A stretch of 64,000 bases of DNA, from NCBI GenBank assembly GCA_963678675.1, contig OY783199.1:21266909-21330908 (forward strand). Direction: 5' to 3'. The position numbers were made by a program, and so were the translations under genes. The notes below the pieces were generated by a model that made no database searches, was not told the origin of the DNA, and saw only the letters and a program-made list of their open reading frames with translations. This stretch comes from Xiphydria camelus. Its lineage: Eukaryota; Arthropoda; Insecta; Hymenoptera; Xiphydriidae. Positions 9,714-22,600 of this stretch are shown in pieces. Position 1 is the first letter of the stretch. Each line of letters begins with the position of its first letter.

Positions 9714-10635
9714 TTGTACGGTGCAAATAACAGTTTTAATTTGCCGAACACCTCAACTTCAAATGATAATAGCAGTAGTTTGGATCCAACATTTTGGTCA
9801 ACAAATTCTTCAGAGTACAAAGACATTAATGCAGATACCATCATTCCTTTAATTACCAAATATTACAATTTTTGTTCTTGGATAGGTAACTGCCAAATAC
9901 ACGTTTACATTTGAAGAAATTCTTATGACAATATTTTCATGAATAGATGCGAAATGTTTTCAGGTACTCTGTCAAAAAAGATTTAGGCCTAGAAATGTAT
10001 AACAATGAATATTTGTTGTGTGCAAAAAGTGCTACATTTCGTAATTGGACATTTATTCGAGGATATTGTCTAGCACAAATGAAAAAAACATGTGCAATAC
10101 GTTGTCGACATTCGTCTATCACCAACAGGGTTCATTGAAGCATCTCACTGTGAATGTGCAGTTGGATCTAGCATAACTGCACATTGCAAACATGTCGCGG
10201 TTCTTCTGTGGGCCATCGAACAATTTTAATGTTACATAATCTCTTTATCATTATATTATGTATGTAGATATAGTAGTAGGAATTATTTGTATTCAAAAGA
10301 TTTTTTCCCTCAAAATAAACCTTATATGTGAAACCAAATTATATCTTATTTTATTACAGGGTAGAGAACACAAGATGGCTTTACGAGGTACGTGTACGCA
10401 ACAATTTCAAATCTTTCACAAACCTCGCAAACAATACTTAGGATCTCCGGTGAAAATGGAAAAATTGCCCAGAAAGAGAAGACTAGAGGCAGCAGTTGAC
10501 TTTGATGACAAATATATGGCAATCGATATCAGTGAGGTTAATCCTAAAACTTACAATGATATAGTGCGCAATATATGCATAAACTTCTTGGCTCTTCAGA
10601 AGCAATGTAATACGATTAAACCTCAAACGATTTAG
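9714..10635 (+). pseudogene. SWIM zinc-finger protein remnant, probably transposon-related
   Basis: Pieces in different frames line up in one order: a Ser/Asn-rich start (9714-9884), a segment at ~9964-10130 (YSVKKDLGLEMYNNEYLLC, NWTFIRGYCLAQMKKTC), then after a frame change GFIEASHCECAVGS..., whose C-E-C ... C-K-H pattern (~10131-10229) is the CxC...CxH signature of a SWIM zinc finger, ending in TAA. A last piece (10360-10635) is basic and starts near REHKMALRGTCTQQFQIFHK. SWIM domains occur in MULE-type transposases and related DNA-binding proteins. The frameshift at ~10130 and the lack of a unified frame indicate a pseudogene. Splice-like GGTAACT and TTTTCAG sites near 9884 and 9961 mean it once had introns or was annotated as spliced. 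Confidence 0.55.
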
Positions 10636-12240
10636 ATCAATATACGTAAAATATATTTATAGATATCTAATTTCATTATTTTTATGCTCCAACTGCTAGA
10701 CTACAGATTTCGAATCATCAATACATATGTAATTTTTTAAAACAATTCATTGTTGTATTTAACGGATTGAAATGCGCGCGGTTAAGCCTAGGCAGTGGTG
10801 GTGCCGCCAAGTGGTGAAGTTTGGCAGTCCGGATCCCCATTATCTAAAAGTCGAAAGATCCCTCCACAGCGAGAGCATTATGATTTAGTGGTAATAATAA
10901 TACATGATCAGCCACGTTTAACTTCAAGCCGCTGTTGTTTCGGAACTGGTGGTGATAGGCGATTGAAATTTCTCGGGCTGTAAAGTAAAATTTTCAGTGC
11001 TCTTCTAAAGCGTTTTCTGAAGTATTGTTATTATTGGTTGATCAATATCTTTGTCACTGCATTTGGATAAATACTTAATCTCAAGAATGACAACGTGAAA
11101 TGTTAGGTACATTTTATTTGATTTTAACATTAGAGATAAGGTTTTTAATTTTGTGTCATATTTATAAACAGGACACGGCAAAAATTTAAAAAGTTCCCTT
11201 GCAAATTATCTAAAGACCTCAGCAATGATGTGCTAAGGAGTGAATACTAAGCTGGTCAGAGAACAAGTACATCAGTACGTTGCAAAACTTGAACAAATTT
11301 TATTTGCTTCATGGAAAGCAAGGAAAGAGTGCAGCTCAGATTGGCTCAGGGGATTTAAAAAAATAAATCTTTCATTACCTGAATAAGTTTTAATGAACAC
11401 AATATGTTCACAATTTTTTTATAATTTAGAGGAATGTTATAAAAAATATAATTTTTATTGGACTGTCCTTTTTAATTTCGACCAATTTATGAAAGACACA
11501 AAATGCACTATTTTAAGGTGCGTCTTTTATTATTGTTGGAAGTTGGCAAAATTTACTCAAATTAGTAGGATCGTAATATCTTCGTACCTGCTTACTTCAA
11601 TTCACTAAAGTAAATTTTAATCAGTCCTATCAAATTATTTACGTGCCACTACCGTGTGGTTTTCTTCATTTAACAGTTTAAAAATTTATTATTAAATTTA
11701 GGAAATCGCAAGCGATGCACGATTTCAGTTACATTTAACAGGCATCAATAATTCGAGCAATATTATATTTATTGTGTACTTACAGAAAATTCGAACGCGC
11801 TAACGGCCTTCAAATTATCTCGCAAAATCTAATACAATTTTCTCCAGCATCGTAGCTCATCTCTGCGTGGAGTTATTGCAGTCCGCGTGACAAATATAGT
11901 GTATTTTCGATTTTTGGACTTTTAGACAGATGCGGTTGCTCAATGAAACTTCAGTGTTTATTAGATGACACTAAATAATTAACCAATGAGGATTGAATAC
12001 CGACACAGAAATTTTCATCTAATCAATCGGTATGCTCTGACTAATTATCACCTGGAGAATTCTTATGAGCTATTTTCAAAATCCCCAGAATGGAATGACG
12101 CCCTTTGAAAAATTAAAAATAAAACAAGTAAACATAGCGAGAAGCTTATTATTACCACGTATTGTTATCGTCAGATAAGCAATCTTTCTAATATTCTCAA
12201 CTAGAACTAGAATGGTTTTTTAGGTAATATGCTATATTGT
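10636..12240. other. Intergenic AT-rich stretch, nothing recognised
   Basis: No open frame over ~75 codons has a recognisable motif, and I found no long inverted repeat. It is probably old, decayed repeat DNA. Confidence 0.4.
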
Positions 12241-12960
12241 CTTATACAAAAATGTCCCTTTCATCCCACCTCTCCCCTACGTAAGCTCCGTTCCACACGA
12301 TTCGGGTCGGGCTTACGCGCATCCTTTGTGAGCAAACAGGACGAACGCCGAGCGGTTTTGATTCTTCGCGGTGCATCGCGCGCGTTACAATTTTCCATTT
12401 CTTCACGCCGAGAAAATTGCACCGTGCTCATCTCATCCTCGATTTCGTCCGATCGATCCCCCGGAAGCGAAAGGACGAGAACGTTCCCAAGGTCGCCGAT
12501 GGTAGGCACTCGCGAAGCCACTTCCTTCGAGTGGCGAGACGCTGACCCCGCCTGACACCGGGGAGTACATATTTCACGCGCGAGGACCTCGTCGTCGACC
12601 TTCCCGTAGGAACCGTGGATCCCGAGGCCGGCGCGTAGAGTCGTGAGAAGAATGCCGGGGCGGGGGAAGCGGCGGGGAGGCGTGGGTCCGAATACAGCGG
12701 CGAAAGGTGGATACGTCATTTTTCTCGTGTCTGGCGGAGAGGCTTCGGTTTTTTCCACATTTCCCGGGAGCCTGTTCTTTCGTTCCCTTTCTCTCCTTAC
12801 TCCTGTCAAAGCGGAGGAAAGCCGTCGGCGCGACGCTTGGAAGCGGCGGTGTAGGTGTCGGGGAAAAACCAGGCGGCGGGAGACAGAGGGAAGAGGACTG
12901 CGAATAATAAAAAGCGACAGTGCTGTAGAACTGCCTGTCGGAGACACGACGAAATGCACG
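12241..12960. other. CpG-rich island, function unknown
   Basis: GC- and CpG-rich. A 305-codon minus frame (12261-13178) and shorter overlapping frames on both strands carry no domain, and two overlap each other in different frames, so I treat them as composition artefacts. It could hold regulatory DNA for the flanking genes. Confidence 0.3.
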
Positions 12961-13010
12961 TGCTTTGTCGTCGAATCTACGTAGGTATATACATATATCA
13001 AGTACATTTG

Positions 13011-13546
13011 AGGAGCTCGCGTGCAAAACCGAATGTATCGACTTTTTACACAAAATTTTGTTTCGGTGGTTTCCGAGTGTAGGTCGTGATATCTATAGGA
13101 ACATATATTCGTCTGCAGCCAAAAAACCGTATAAATCCCTTTAATATTGTTAAGTGAATATCGACATTTTTGGAGCAAAACCGGTTATATCCAAATTTCG
13201 CCTGGACCAAGATACGGCAATACATTTATTTAATTTCTTTTGTTCTTTTTGCAACTACTACTCGAATAACTTACTTGTTTCGTTTATTTAAAAAAAAATA
13301 AATATATTTTTACTTAACGTGTCTCATTTGTGTGCAAAACCGGATATATCCAATGTTTTTTGCCAATAACGCCGAGTTGTTTACTTTTTTTTACAAACAA
13401 ATATACGTCAATCAGTTGGTCAAACCGATTAAATTAAAACTATTTTTTCAAAATAATATCATTTTTAAAAATAAATATGTAGTGTTTTTCTTATCTCCTG
13501 AACAATTTGTAAAAGGGGATATATCCGGTTTTGCACGCGAGCTCCT
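13011..13546. mobile_element. Terminal-inverted-repeat element (536 bp), non-coding
   Basis: It begins AGGAGCTCGCGTGCAAAACC and ends with GGTTTTGCACGCGAGCTCCT, a perfect 20-bp inverted pair. The motif GCAAAACCGG(T/A)TATATCC recurs inside on both strands (about 13175-13190, 13334-13351). No transposase is present, so it is non-autonomous. Confidence 0.8.
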
Positions 13547-14379
13547 TATTTGGTTAGTCTTTGCTTCGAATGCGCGGCACCAATTTTTTATCCCGTTTCC
13601 TTGTTGGAGACCGCCGGGGTACTTTTCATGTGTGGCGTCGTGTCGAATTGCTTTGAGGTACGAAGGGTTTTAATCAAAGGGCCGTGCATAAATCGCGCGA
13701 CGCATTTAAGGGGGAGGGGAGGTTCACTCCTGTGGCGCGGTTCGTAGCAGGAGGGGGAGAGGGTATTTCGGAAAATCGCGCAAAATTTTATAATATATTT
13801 ACCAATGCCAGAAGGGCGTGTTCGCCAAAGTCGAAAAATTTCTACTATTTGAATTAATCTTCGAAAAATGTATGTAATACAACGCATGGCATTAGTGTTT
13901 ATTAATTGGAATGTAATTTGATCACTCGCGATAAAACAATTATTTCAATATTAGCGAAATGCCCACTATTTGTTGTTACTGCAAAATAACGTTTCAAATG
14001 TGACCAGGGAATAATTTACTAATGATATTCATTAGATTATATAACGCTATACTATGCCGTACTGTGTGTGTGTGTGTGTGAACTATATAGAATTCATTTT
14101 CAATTTCTGTAGACCGCCTCAGCCATCGCGAGTTAATAAAATGAATTTTTGGCGGATACGTCCCCTTTTGGCTTTAGTAAATGTGAAATTTAAATAAAGA
14201 TAACACCAAAAAGGAGTATCTGCCAACACATACACCCTTTTGTTTTTAGATTTTCGATTACCTTATCTTGTCATATTAATGTTTATTACTCAATTTTTCG
14301 GCGAATCACCCCATAAAGAAATTATACGTCCTTTTGGCATTTCAATCGGCTTTTATGACGCTTACGCCCTTTCGATATA
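13547..14379. other. Intergenic, no gene
   Basis: Contains (TG)9 at 14063-14080 and a small fold-back at ~14149-14226 (GGCGGATACGTCCCCTTTTGG against CCAAAAAGGAGTATCTGCC). Nothing else is recognised. Confidence 0.4.
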
Positions 14380-14751
14380 CGAGGGCAGAGTGAAAAGTCC
14401 GATACTTTAATTAAACACTTTCTTTCTTATATATGAATTGTATATTTATTTTTTAACAGTCGCTTTTCCGCTCAATACACTTCGTCCAGTATTCCAATTT
14501 TTTTAAACCCTCAATAAAGTAATTTTTTCTAAGTCTGTAAAGTAGTCAAATCCGGTGAATAAGGTGGATGCGGCAGCAATTCGAACTTCAAATCGACCAA
14601 TTTCGCTGTTGCAATGGCAGACGGATGGGCAGGTGCATTGTCGTGGTGGAACAGAACTTTTTTTCTCATCAAATGGGGGCGTATACTCATCTTCGCGATC
14701 GCACCACCATCTACTATATAGAAAAGTATCGGACTTTTTACGCTGCCCCCG
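14380..14751 (-). mobile_element. Mariner deletion derivative with TIRs and TA duplication
   Basis: TIRs of ~29 bp (CGAGGGCAGAGTGAAAAGTC at the left, its counterpart CTTTTTACGCTGCCCCCG at the right) are flanked by TA on both sides. The minus strand (14529-14756) encodes the transposase core motifs VLFHHDNAPAH, with the second catalytic Asp, and LLPHPPYSPDL, with the third, fused to the 5' TIR by a large deletion of the N-terminal half. Downstream the frame is broken by stops. It is non-autonomous. Confidence 0.85.
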
Positions 14752-16589
14752 TACATACCTACATAGGTACGTAGAGTGTCGAGAAAATGCAGCGAGAAAG
14801 AAATTCGTTCGTTCGAATGAAACGTTCGTCCTCTGCTATAGCAGGTGGAACAATTTGTTTAATTCCAGTGAAATGAACGTCCGATTCGAAGAAACGTTTA
14901 GAACAAATTTTTGTCCTCTCACTCCCACGAAAGAATCCCCGTGCTCCCCGAAACGCCCCCGTTCCTGCGCCAATAACTGCAGCGGTTCTTACGTCAGCGG
15001 CGCGGCAGGAAGGAAGAGGAAGGAGAAGAAAATGGCACGGCGCGCTCGCGCGGCGAAAGAATCTCAGCCGAAAATACCGCGGATTCTAGGGGGGCGTGCA
15101 TGCGGCACGAGGGTGCGTGACGACGAATCGCTCGATCGCGTGCGGATTATTATTGATCCCACCTGCAAGAGAAAAAACGTGTCCTATCCGATAATCTTGC
15201 AACACGTGCTCGTGTCACGAGGCGGGATTTGCGCGTACAAGGACGATCGGGGTGTTCGATTCGACGATTCGAAAGCGATTCGTGCACTCAGGATCGAGGG
15301 TGAGGGCGCGACGGAGGAGCCCCCTCCGCGAGACGACCACCACGGTGCAGCTCTCGAATGCGACTGCCGTTCGACGCTCGCGCGGGGGATTTTGCGCTGA
15401 TAAAACATTCGAATCCCCTCCCCCGTCCTTCGGCCTATAAAGCAGGGATGACCGAGAACCCGCGTCTCTATCTGCTAGCGGAGGCTTTTTTTTCCTTATC
15501 TGTCGGCGTCCCGCCATTCCAAACGTTCGAGGGTTCCCCGCTGGAGGGGCGAGGAGACAGGGTGGGAGAGCGACGGGGGATGAATAGTGGTCGGAGAATG
15601 CGTTAACCAGGCGAAGGGTGGCGGAGACGCGCGAGCGGCCCCGAGGAGAACCGAAAACTCGGCAACCCCTGTCAGTAGGCCTGCCACGACGCAGCAGTGA
15701 GCGCGCGCCTTCCACCCTGCTTCGCGGGGGTGCATCAACGCGGGCGGCACGTCGGACTTGGCGGAGAAGTTCCGCGGCGGGACGCGTCGGTTTCGGGCGA
15801 CGGGAAACGTGCGACGCGAGTGGCACGGGACGTCGACGAGGGCGATCGTCGACGGGGTCGTCGTCGGTGCGATCGCCGGCGAGCGGCTGTTCGCGCGTGC
15901 CGCGGAGGACCGCTTACGGTGGACGTCATGGAACTCGTATCGTCTCCGATGAGGGAAGCGCAGCATCCCAAAGGATCGTCGAGGTTGACTCCTGCGTCGA
16001 GTGGATCATCGCACACGACGGGTTGCGCTCGGCTGAAAGTGAAAGTTCGTCGTCAATTGCGATCCGATTGTAATGCACGTACGGTGTCCGGGGTACTTTT
16101 CAAATAGCCCGAAAATTATCGGCGATTCCGAGCGGACGAATAGAGTAAAACATCGTGCGAATGAATCGGATCTTATTTTCGATCGTCGATATTACACTTC
16201 CCCACGAAATATCTCACGCGTGGGACGAACTCGTCGGTCCTGCCGCGTAGGTGCATCGCGACGAGAGTGCGGAGGTCTCGTTTCCGCGAGGAAGTGATGC
16301 GGGTACGGTGATTACAGTGAGCCGTTCGCACATCTTCTTAAGAACGATGCCAAGCGTCGGAAAAGTCGTGTCCCCGAAGAATTGTCCGAGCGAGAGACTC
16401 ATCGCGCGCAGCGACAGCGGGGCGGAAAATCCGCCGGATCAGCCGATCGCGAGTTCGTCGTTCGGACGGTGCGAGTGAATTCGAGGTGCGATCGCGTTCG
16501 GATCCGAGCCGCGAATCGATGCGGTGTTGATATTTGGAGAAGGAAACTGGAGGGATCCGATAACCGCGGCGGGTAGCAGAAAGTGCAAT
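14752..16589 (+). promoter_or_regulatory. CpG-rich 5' region of the Sidestep-family gene
   Basis: About 14930-16580 is strongly GC- and CpG-rich directly before the signal-peptide exon, as expected for the promoter and 5' leader. A TATA-like CCTATAAAGC sits at 15435-15444, ~1150 nt before the ATG. Whether it is used cannot be told from sequence. Overlapping open frames here carry no domain. Confidence 0.35.
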
Positions 16590-16665
16590 ATGAGGTGGCT
16601 TCTGCTGGTGAACATTGTCGTTTTCGTCGGAGCGGAAGTTTTTATCGGTGACATCGACGAAGCGG
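16590..16665 (+). CDS. Sidestep-family gene, exon 1 (start codon, signal peptide)
   Basis: ATG at 16590 is followed by MRWLLLVNIVVFVGAEVFIG, a short basic n-region, an 11-residue hydrophobic core and a likely cleavage after VGA. The donor GCGG|GTGAGT lies after 16665 (phase 1), the phase used by most junctions in the gene. The next coding exon is 29.6 kb away. Confidence 0.8.
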
Positions 16666-19600
16666 GTGAGTGATCGGAAGCGGTCCGTTTGTCAAGCGGA
16701 AGCGGTGCACCGTTCCACTGCGGTATAGCTGAATAAGTAAATCTGTACCCTCTAGGATAAAAGTGTATTAAGTCCAATTATTACAAATTGGACTTAATAC
16801 ACTTTTATCCTGGGGTACAGAAATGGATTCGTGCGTCCATATCTACATTATAGATAACCGCGTTATATCGTGACAGTTCGCGGGACGTAATAGAGGGTTC
16901 TTCGAGAAGCACCGTTTCGATTCACGAGTGTCCCCGATAAATTAACTCGCAGAAAAAGATCAGATTGATCCGACACGGAAAAAAATGATTCTGCAGTTTT
17001 AGCAAAACTAGATTTTGCTGGGTGTCTCTTGTTATCATGACACAAACATTATCTGCGGCAGCAAAAGATATATCCAATAATAGAGAGTGAAAATATTTAC
17101 TGAGAGGTGGCAAATATTTTTACCAACAACAATTTCGCTATGATTACAATTAAATTTAATATTATTGGACGTATCTTTTGCCACGGATAAAATTTTGTTG
17201 ACGGTAGCAAAAAGCTCTCAGCAAAACCTAGTTTTGACAAGACTGTCAAATTATTTTCTTCTCCCTGGAGTAAATTTAATTTTCAGTAGTTTCGAGTAGG
17301 TACGTTTTTATTTGATTTCAATGAAAAATGATCGGGCTGTGAAATATTCACTAAAACTGCATAAATGTAGTAAATGTAACATTTACTCAAGATTTGTTCT
17401 ACGCGGAAAGAAACAGCAATTTTTGCAGCTTCATCCACACAGAAAAAAATAATACGTAGCATTTACAAAGTTTGTGGTAAATTTCGGGACAAGGCGAATT
17501 TATTGTTACGATAACTACAATTTCATAATAGTAAAAGTTACAGCAACGTTTGCAACTTCTACAAGTTATATTATAATTTTTACTAAAATTGTAGTTATCG
17601 TAGCATGAAGTTGGCCTTGTCCCGACATTTACCACAAACTTTGTAGGTAAATGTTACGATTTATTTTTTTTTCATGCAGTAGCGCTGAGACCCGAGCTCA
17701 TTTTCAAGAATTTGTTCAGGGGAGACATTTCTATTTACCATTGTAAACAGAATACAGAATAGTCTCCACTGTACATATTCTTGAAAATGGGTTAGTATTT
17801 CAGCGTTAAGTACTGGATGAAGCGGAAAAAATTGCTGGTTTTTTTTCCATGTACGAAGCAAGATTACTCGGACGGGAAGTGAAAGCACTTCTCAATATAC
17901 CAACTGCCAGCCATAAGTTTAAAATAAAACCCTATTCTTAAAAAATGTCACTCAGACGACTCTTCCGGATCACAGACCTTACCGATTCGTGACGGGAATT
18001 CCCTTGACAAAAGCTCCCGTCGAAGACCTTCCGCCGGCAAAATATCAGGACGTCGGGCTGTCGAATCCGTCGCTCCGCAACGGTACCACATCCGACACCC
18101 TCCAGAGTTGCTGCTATGTCAAGCATGCCAGTCCCCGCGATTAAAATTTCACAAAGAACGCGTGTATACGAATACATATTGACATCCGTATGCATAAAGC
18201 GTGCGCCGTAAATATCGATATCGAGGGTCAAAGTGGAGTACCTCGTAAGTGATTGAAACTAAACACTGATAAAATGACACATACGAGGTTATGAATTTAA
18301 AATTGTAAGCAAATATTTACGAGGAACTGCTCAGGAATTTTTTTATGACTTTTTAGCGTCGCCAATAGATGGAGGCACCAGTATTACACACTTTAAAAAT
18401 TAAATACGAAAACCCGAAAAAATGCAGATACGAGGTAGGGTAAACCACCCAGTTATTGGACACTTAAGCATTTTACAACATTTGAGACCGTGTTAAAAAG
18501 ATATTTTTCTACCTAGAGAGATATGAGTGGTGGCTTGTCTTAATTGTAAATATATTGGCTTTACATTCTAATAACTTACAACTTTAAGTTGGAAAGAATA
18601 TAATTTTCAACAATAAAAAGCTGGGATAAAGTCAAAAAACTTAGTTATTGGACAGTGTTCTTATTTTTTGGAAATACTCAATCCAGTAATTGGACAGTCA
18701 AGAATCAATAAAGCCAGGTACGGCTTTTGATAATATTTATTTAAGTAAAAACTAGGAATCATGTTTTTATTTATTTAAATCAGACTGTCCAATAACTGCA
18801 AGGTGTCCAATAACTGGGTGGTTTACCCTACTGCACTTTGACCCTCGATATGTATTCTCGAGCCGTCCATTGACTTTCCCACGATCGATCGCGGTGTGCG
18901 TCTCTAGCGACGTCCAGTTGGGCAGCGGTTGATCGCGAGGGTGCATACGCCTGCGAGCAAAAAGTGGATTAATTTTGATAGGCGCGCGGAGCGACGGAAA
19001 ACGAGGGATCGGCACGGGGGGAGGGTAATTGACGTGTCAATAGTTGTTTCGTGGTGGACATGCCGCTCCGCACGCAACATCGGGCGAGATCACGGCCCGT
19101 TTATCCAATCGAATCATTATGCAAATGCGTCTAACGGCGCTGCATCGTACCTGTAGCTGTCGGCTGCCATCGTAGCGTCTTCTCAAAGGCGCGTAGCGCA
19201 CTGTCATCGACGTTGCGTTGATTTTATTTGAACGCGTGAGAATCCCGCTGCGCGTAGCCGTGATCGAGTGGATCTTGTCCTTCGCGTAAAGTACCTGTAG
19301 GGCAGAATAGGACTAAAAGCTCTGCGGGGTAAAGAATACCACTTGGTTAGAGTGTTAAAAAGTAAATAACTATTTGATATTGGTGTTCACACGTACACTG
19401 ACAAAAAAATTTAGTTGTTCCAACCAAATTGTTTTGGGGTTTAAGGTTAAATTTCGTTACACTGTAACCATTGTCTAACCGAGTAACTATTATCTTATTA
19501 TTTATGAATTTTTGGCCTACATTGATATAAGATTTTGTGTTGTAGATAAAAATTTAATATTCAAAAAAGTAATATAGGTATAAATGTGAGCCAAAAGGTC

Positions 19601-22600
19601 ATAGACAATGAGATAATAATGATTGAAGTTTCTTTACCGGTGAGTCAATTTAGCCTCATATGATATAGTTGGAATAACTAATTTTTTGTCGTTTCATTCA
19701 ATAAAATACGCTTTGCCGGCAGGTGCAAATCAATTCAACTTCACTGTTTTTTTTCAAATCAATGCGAGTTGGTTCGTTTTTATAAAAGTTTTTGTCACAC
19801 GAAGAGTAGGAGTATTGTATTAACTACACGGAGAACAAAAATCGTTTAATTTAACTGAATATTGAGGTCGTCCAACTAAATATATAGTTACTTGTATAAA
19901 TACTTAGTTTAAGCAGTTAGGCATAAAATTTAGCATTGACTAAATTTTAATTACTCTAGTTATACAGGGTGTTCGGAAAAAACACCGACACAGAAATAGG
20001 GGTGATAGGTTACGTCATTACAAGTATTTTGATATAAGGGACCTATACCCGCAAGCGCGCCCCCTTTTGGAGATATCAACTTTTCAAGTTTATAACGACC
20101 GAGGTTGATCAAAGTAGAATAATAAGAAACGTATCAAGATGGTAACGAATATTTAATTTTACAAGATACAAAAACAATGTACTACAGCAAATGCTCAAAA
20201 TGACGGCCACCCATGTCCATGCAACATCGGAAACGATTCTGGATAGATGTGCCACTGCGCAAACTGCTTGCGGAAAGGATAACCGCTTGGCTCAAGTCCT
20301 TGTACTTTTCGAAGATGATGCGGATACAAGTTTTCATTTGTTTTTCAATTGTACAGGTAGACAAAAAACTCAATATTATTCTACTTTGATCAACCTCGGT
20401 CGTTATAAACTTGAAAAGTTGATATCTCCAGAAGGGGGCGCGCTTGCGGGTATAGGTCCCTTATATCAAAGTACTTGTAATGATGTAACCTATCACCCCT
20501 ATTTCTGTGTCGGTGTTTTTTCCGAACACCCTGTATATTTTTCGAGATAACTGTATGTTTAGTTGGCCGCCCGAGCCTAAAGAGATATGATAAGACGAGA
20601 TGGCCTCCAAATGATGCCACTCCGACTTAAGGGGACGTCATGTGGATGTCATTTGGACATCAATTTAACTTGCCATTCCTTCTTGAAAGAGATCGTCGTT
20701 TGGAAATTTTTGTTTTCAGTCTAGAAATAATTTCGAATAAACGAAACAGCTTGTTTACGAAGACCTAGCGAATACCACTTTTTACCTCCAGCACTGTATC
20801 CTACAGCTTTATTTTTATGTGACTCCAGTGGCAAGAAGACGTATGTTGCTTCGCGGTGCACGAGCTTCTCGTCTTCGATTCCATTATCATTCGGGGAAAC
20901 GATTAATCATCGCGCGCGTACTCACCGAAGGATTAATTTTCACGGCGAATTGGAATTTACGCGCATCGAGGAAAAATGAATTCGGGATGAATAAATCGGC
21001 CAAACTTTCGTCGGGAAACTCGCGCGCTCCGAAAATGAATTTATACGTTCCCCGCGCGAGTATAACTTCCCATTTGCCGCAAGTATAAATTAGGCGGCGC
21101 CTTCGCGCGCGAATATATCGTGTTTCCGAATCGACGGTACCCTCGTAATGCGAGGGCGAGTGCCCTTTCGATATCCATGATGCGTAGGTATCAATACGTG
21201 ACGCAAACGACGTGACGCCTCTTCGACTCGTCGAACCGAATGATGCGTCCGATAAAGGGGCAGAGCGCGCGGGCGTTCGTAGTTCCTACGCGCGCAAGTA
21301 TTGTACATTACCCACACACACGCGCGTTACACGCGTTAGTCTATTAATAAGTTCGTCAACGGTGGAATTCGTTCGTCGGCGCGATATAAAACCAGCGTGG
21401 AAGACAAACATTTCGGAAGGAAATGTCACTCGATGGCCACTCCCCCGTCACTTGTCGAATGTTATTTTACCGCGGCGATCGAACTTCGCCGGGGTAGGAA
21501 TAACAACGCGAGCGCCGTTCGATTCGGAGGCGCGAATTCACCCGCCGGCCGACAGCCGTTGTATCGGCGTTCAGATAGACAAATGTACGTTGATTGTACA
21601 GCAATTCTAGGTAGTAGGTACCTATTAGCTTATAGCAAATGCATCAAGATTGTGCGCTTTATGAGTCATCATTAAAGCCAGCATGTTTATGACATTAAGT
21701 GATTTCAAAATAATACGAACAAAATGCTAAGCGTGTATTCAATATGAGCGCAATTTTTCGTAAAAAAATACGTCGCTATAATTAATGCAGCGAATTACTC
21801 GAATCACATTATAATATAAATTTAACAATTTATTTAAGAACAGTTACTTTTTTCACTTAGCGCGGTAAAACGAACGTAAACTTTAAATCAATCAATTATC
21901 GTAGTTTGTACGAACGTCGTAAGGATATCATACGAGTCTATATCTGGACGAGACTCGCGGCCGAATGCGGAAAAGTACAAATTCATGATGATGCTTGACT
22001 CTTATTTTCAGTGTCAAATAGGTCATGTGACCAAGATTATTCGCAAACGAACAGTTCATATTTTACATACGTTTATTATTTGAATGATGCAAACTGTCAA
22101 AAATGAATTTCGTAAAATATTAACTGTTTATTTGTGAATAATCTTGGTCACGTGACTTATTTGCCGCTGAAAATAAGCGTTGAGCGTTACCATGAATTTG
22201 TATACCGAGAGAAAAAAATGATATATTGAATTAAATCTGCGTTTACGGGTGGGGGAATGCAGAATTAGTTGTTTCGACTAAATTTATTACATTAAAATTT
22301 GGTTATAACGATTAACGACTATTTGAAGGAAACAGTCATTCGAGTTAATTATTAGACCAAGTAACTCGATCTGCATTCGTCTATCCGTAACCGACGATTT
22401 AGTCAAAACTGCACTTTTCCTTCAGTGTACCTGAAGGACTTCGATCGTCTCCGTTATATATCATATTAATTCCATAGCGATATGTGCATAATATATCAAT
22501 GAACGAGCTGTTTTATAATGACGTGTGCTCTATACGACACTGCGTACGTTAACGCGGACGCGCCGTGCACTGCAAGTCGACGATTCTAGCTGATCGAAAT

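Noticed and set aside
12261..13178. 305-codon minus-strand frame
   Set aside because: It spans a CpG-rich patch and part of a TIR element, with no domain and low-complexity Arg/Ser/Pro composition.
15215..15826. 203-codon minus-strand frame before the Sidestep start
   Set aside because: Overlaps plus-strand frames of similar length in the same GC-rich DNA; composition explains all of them.
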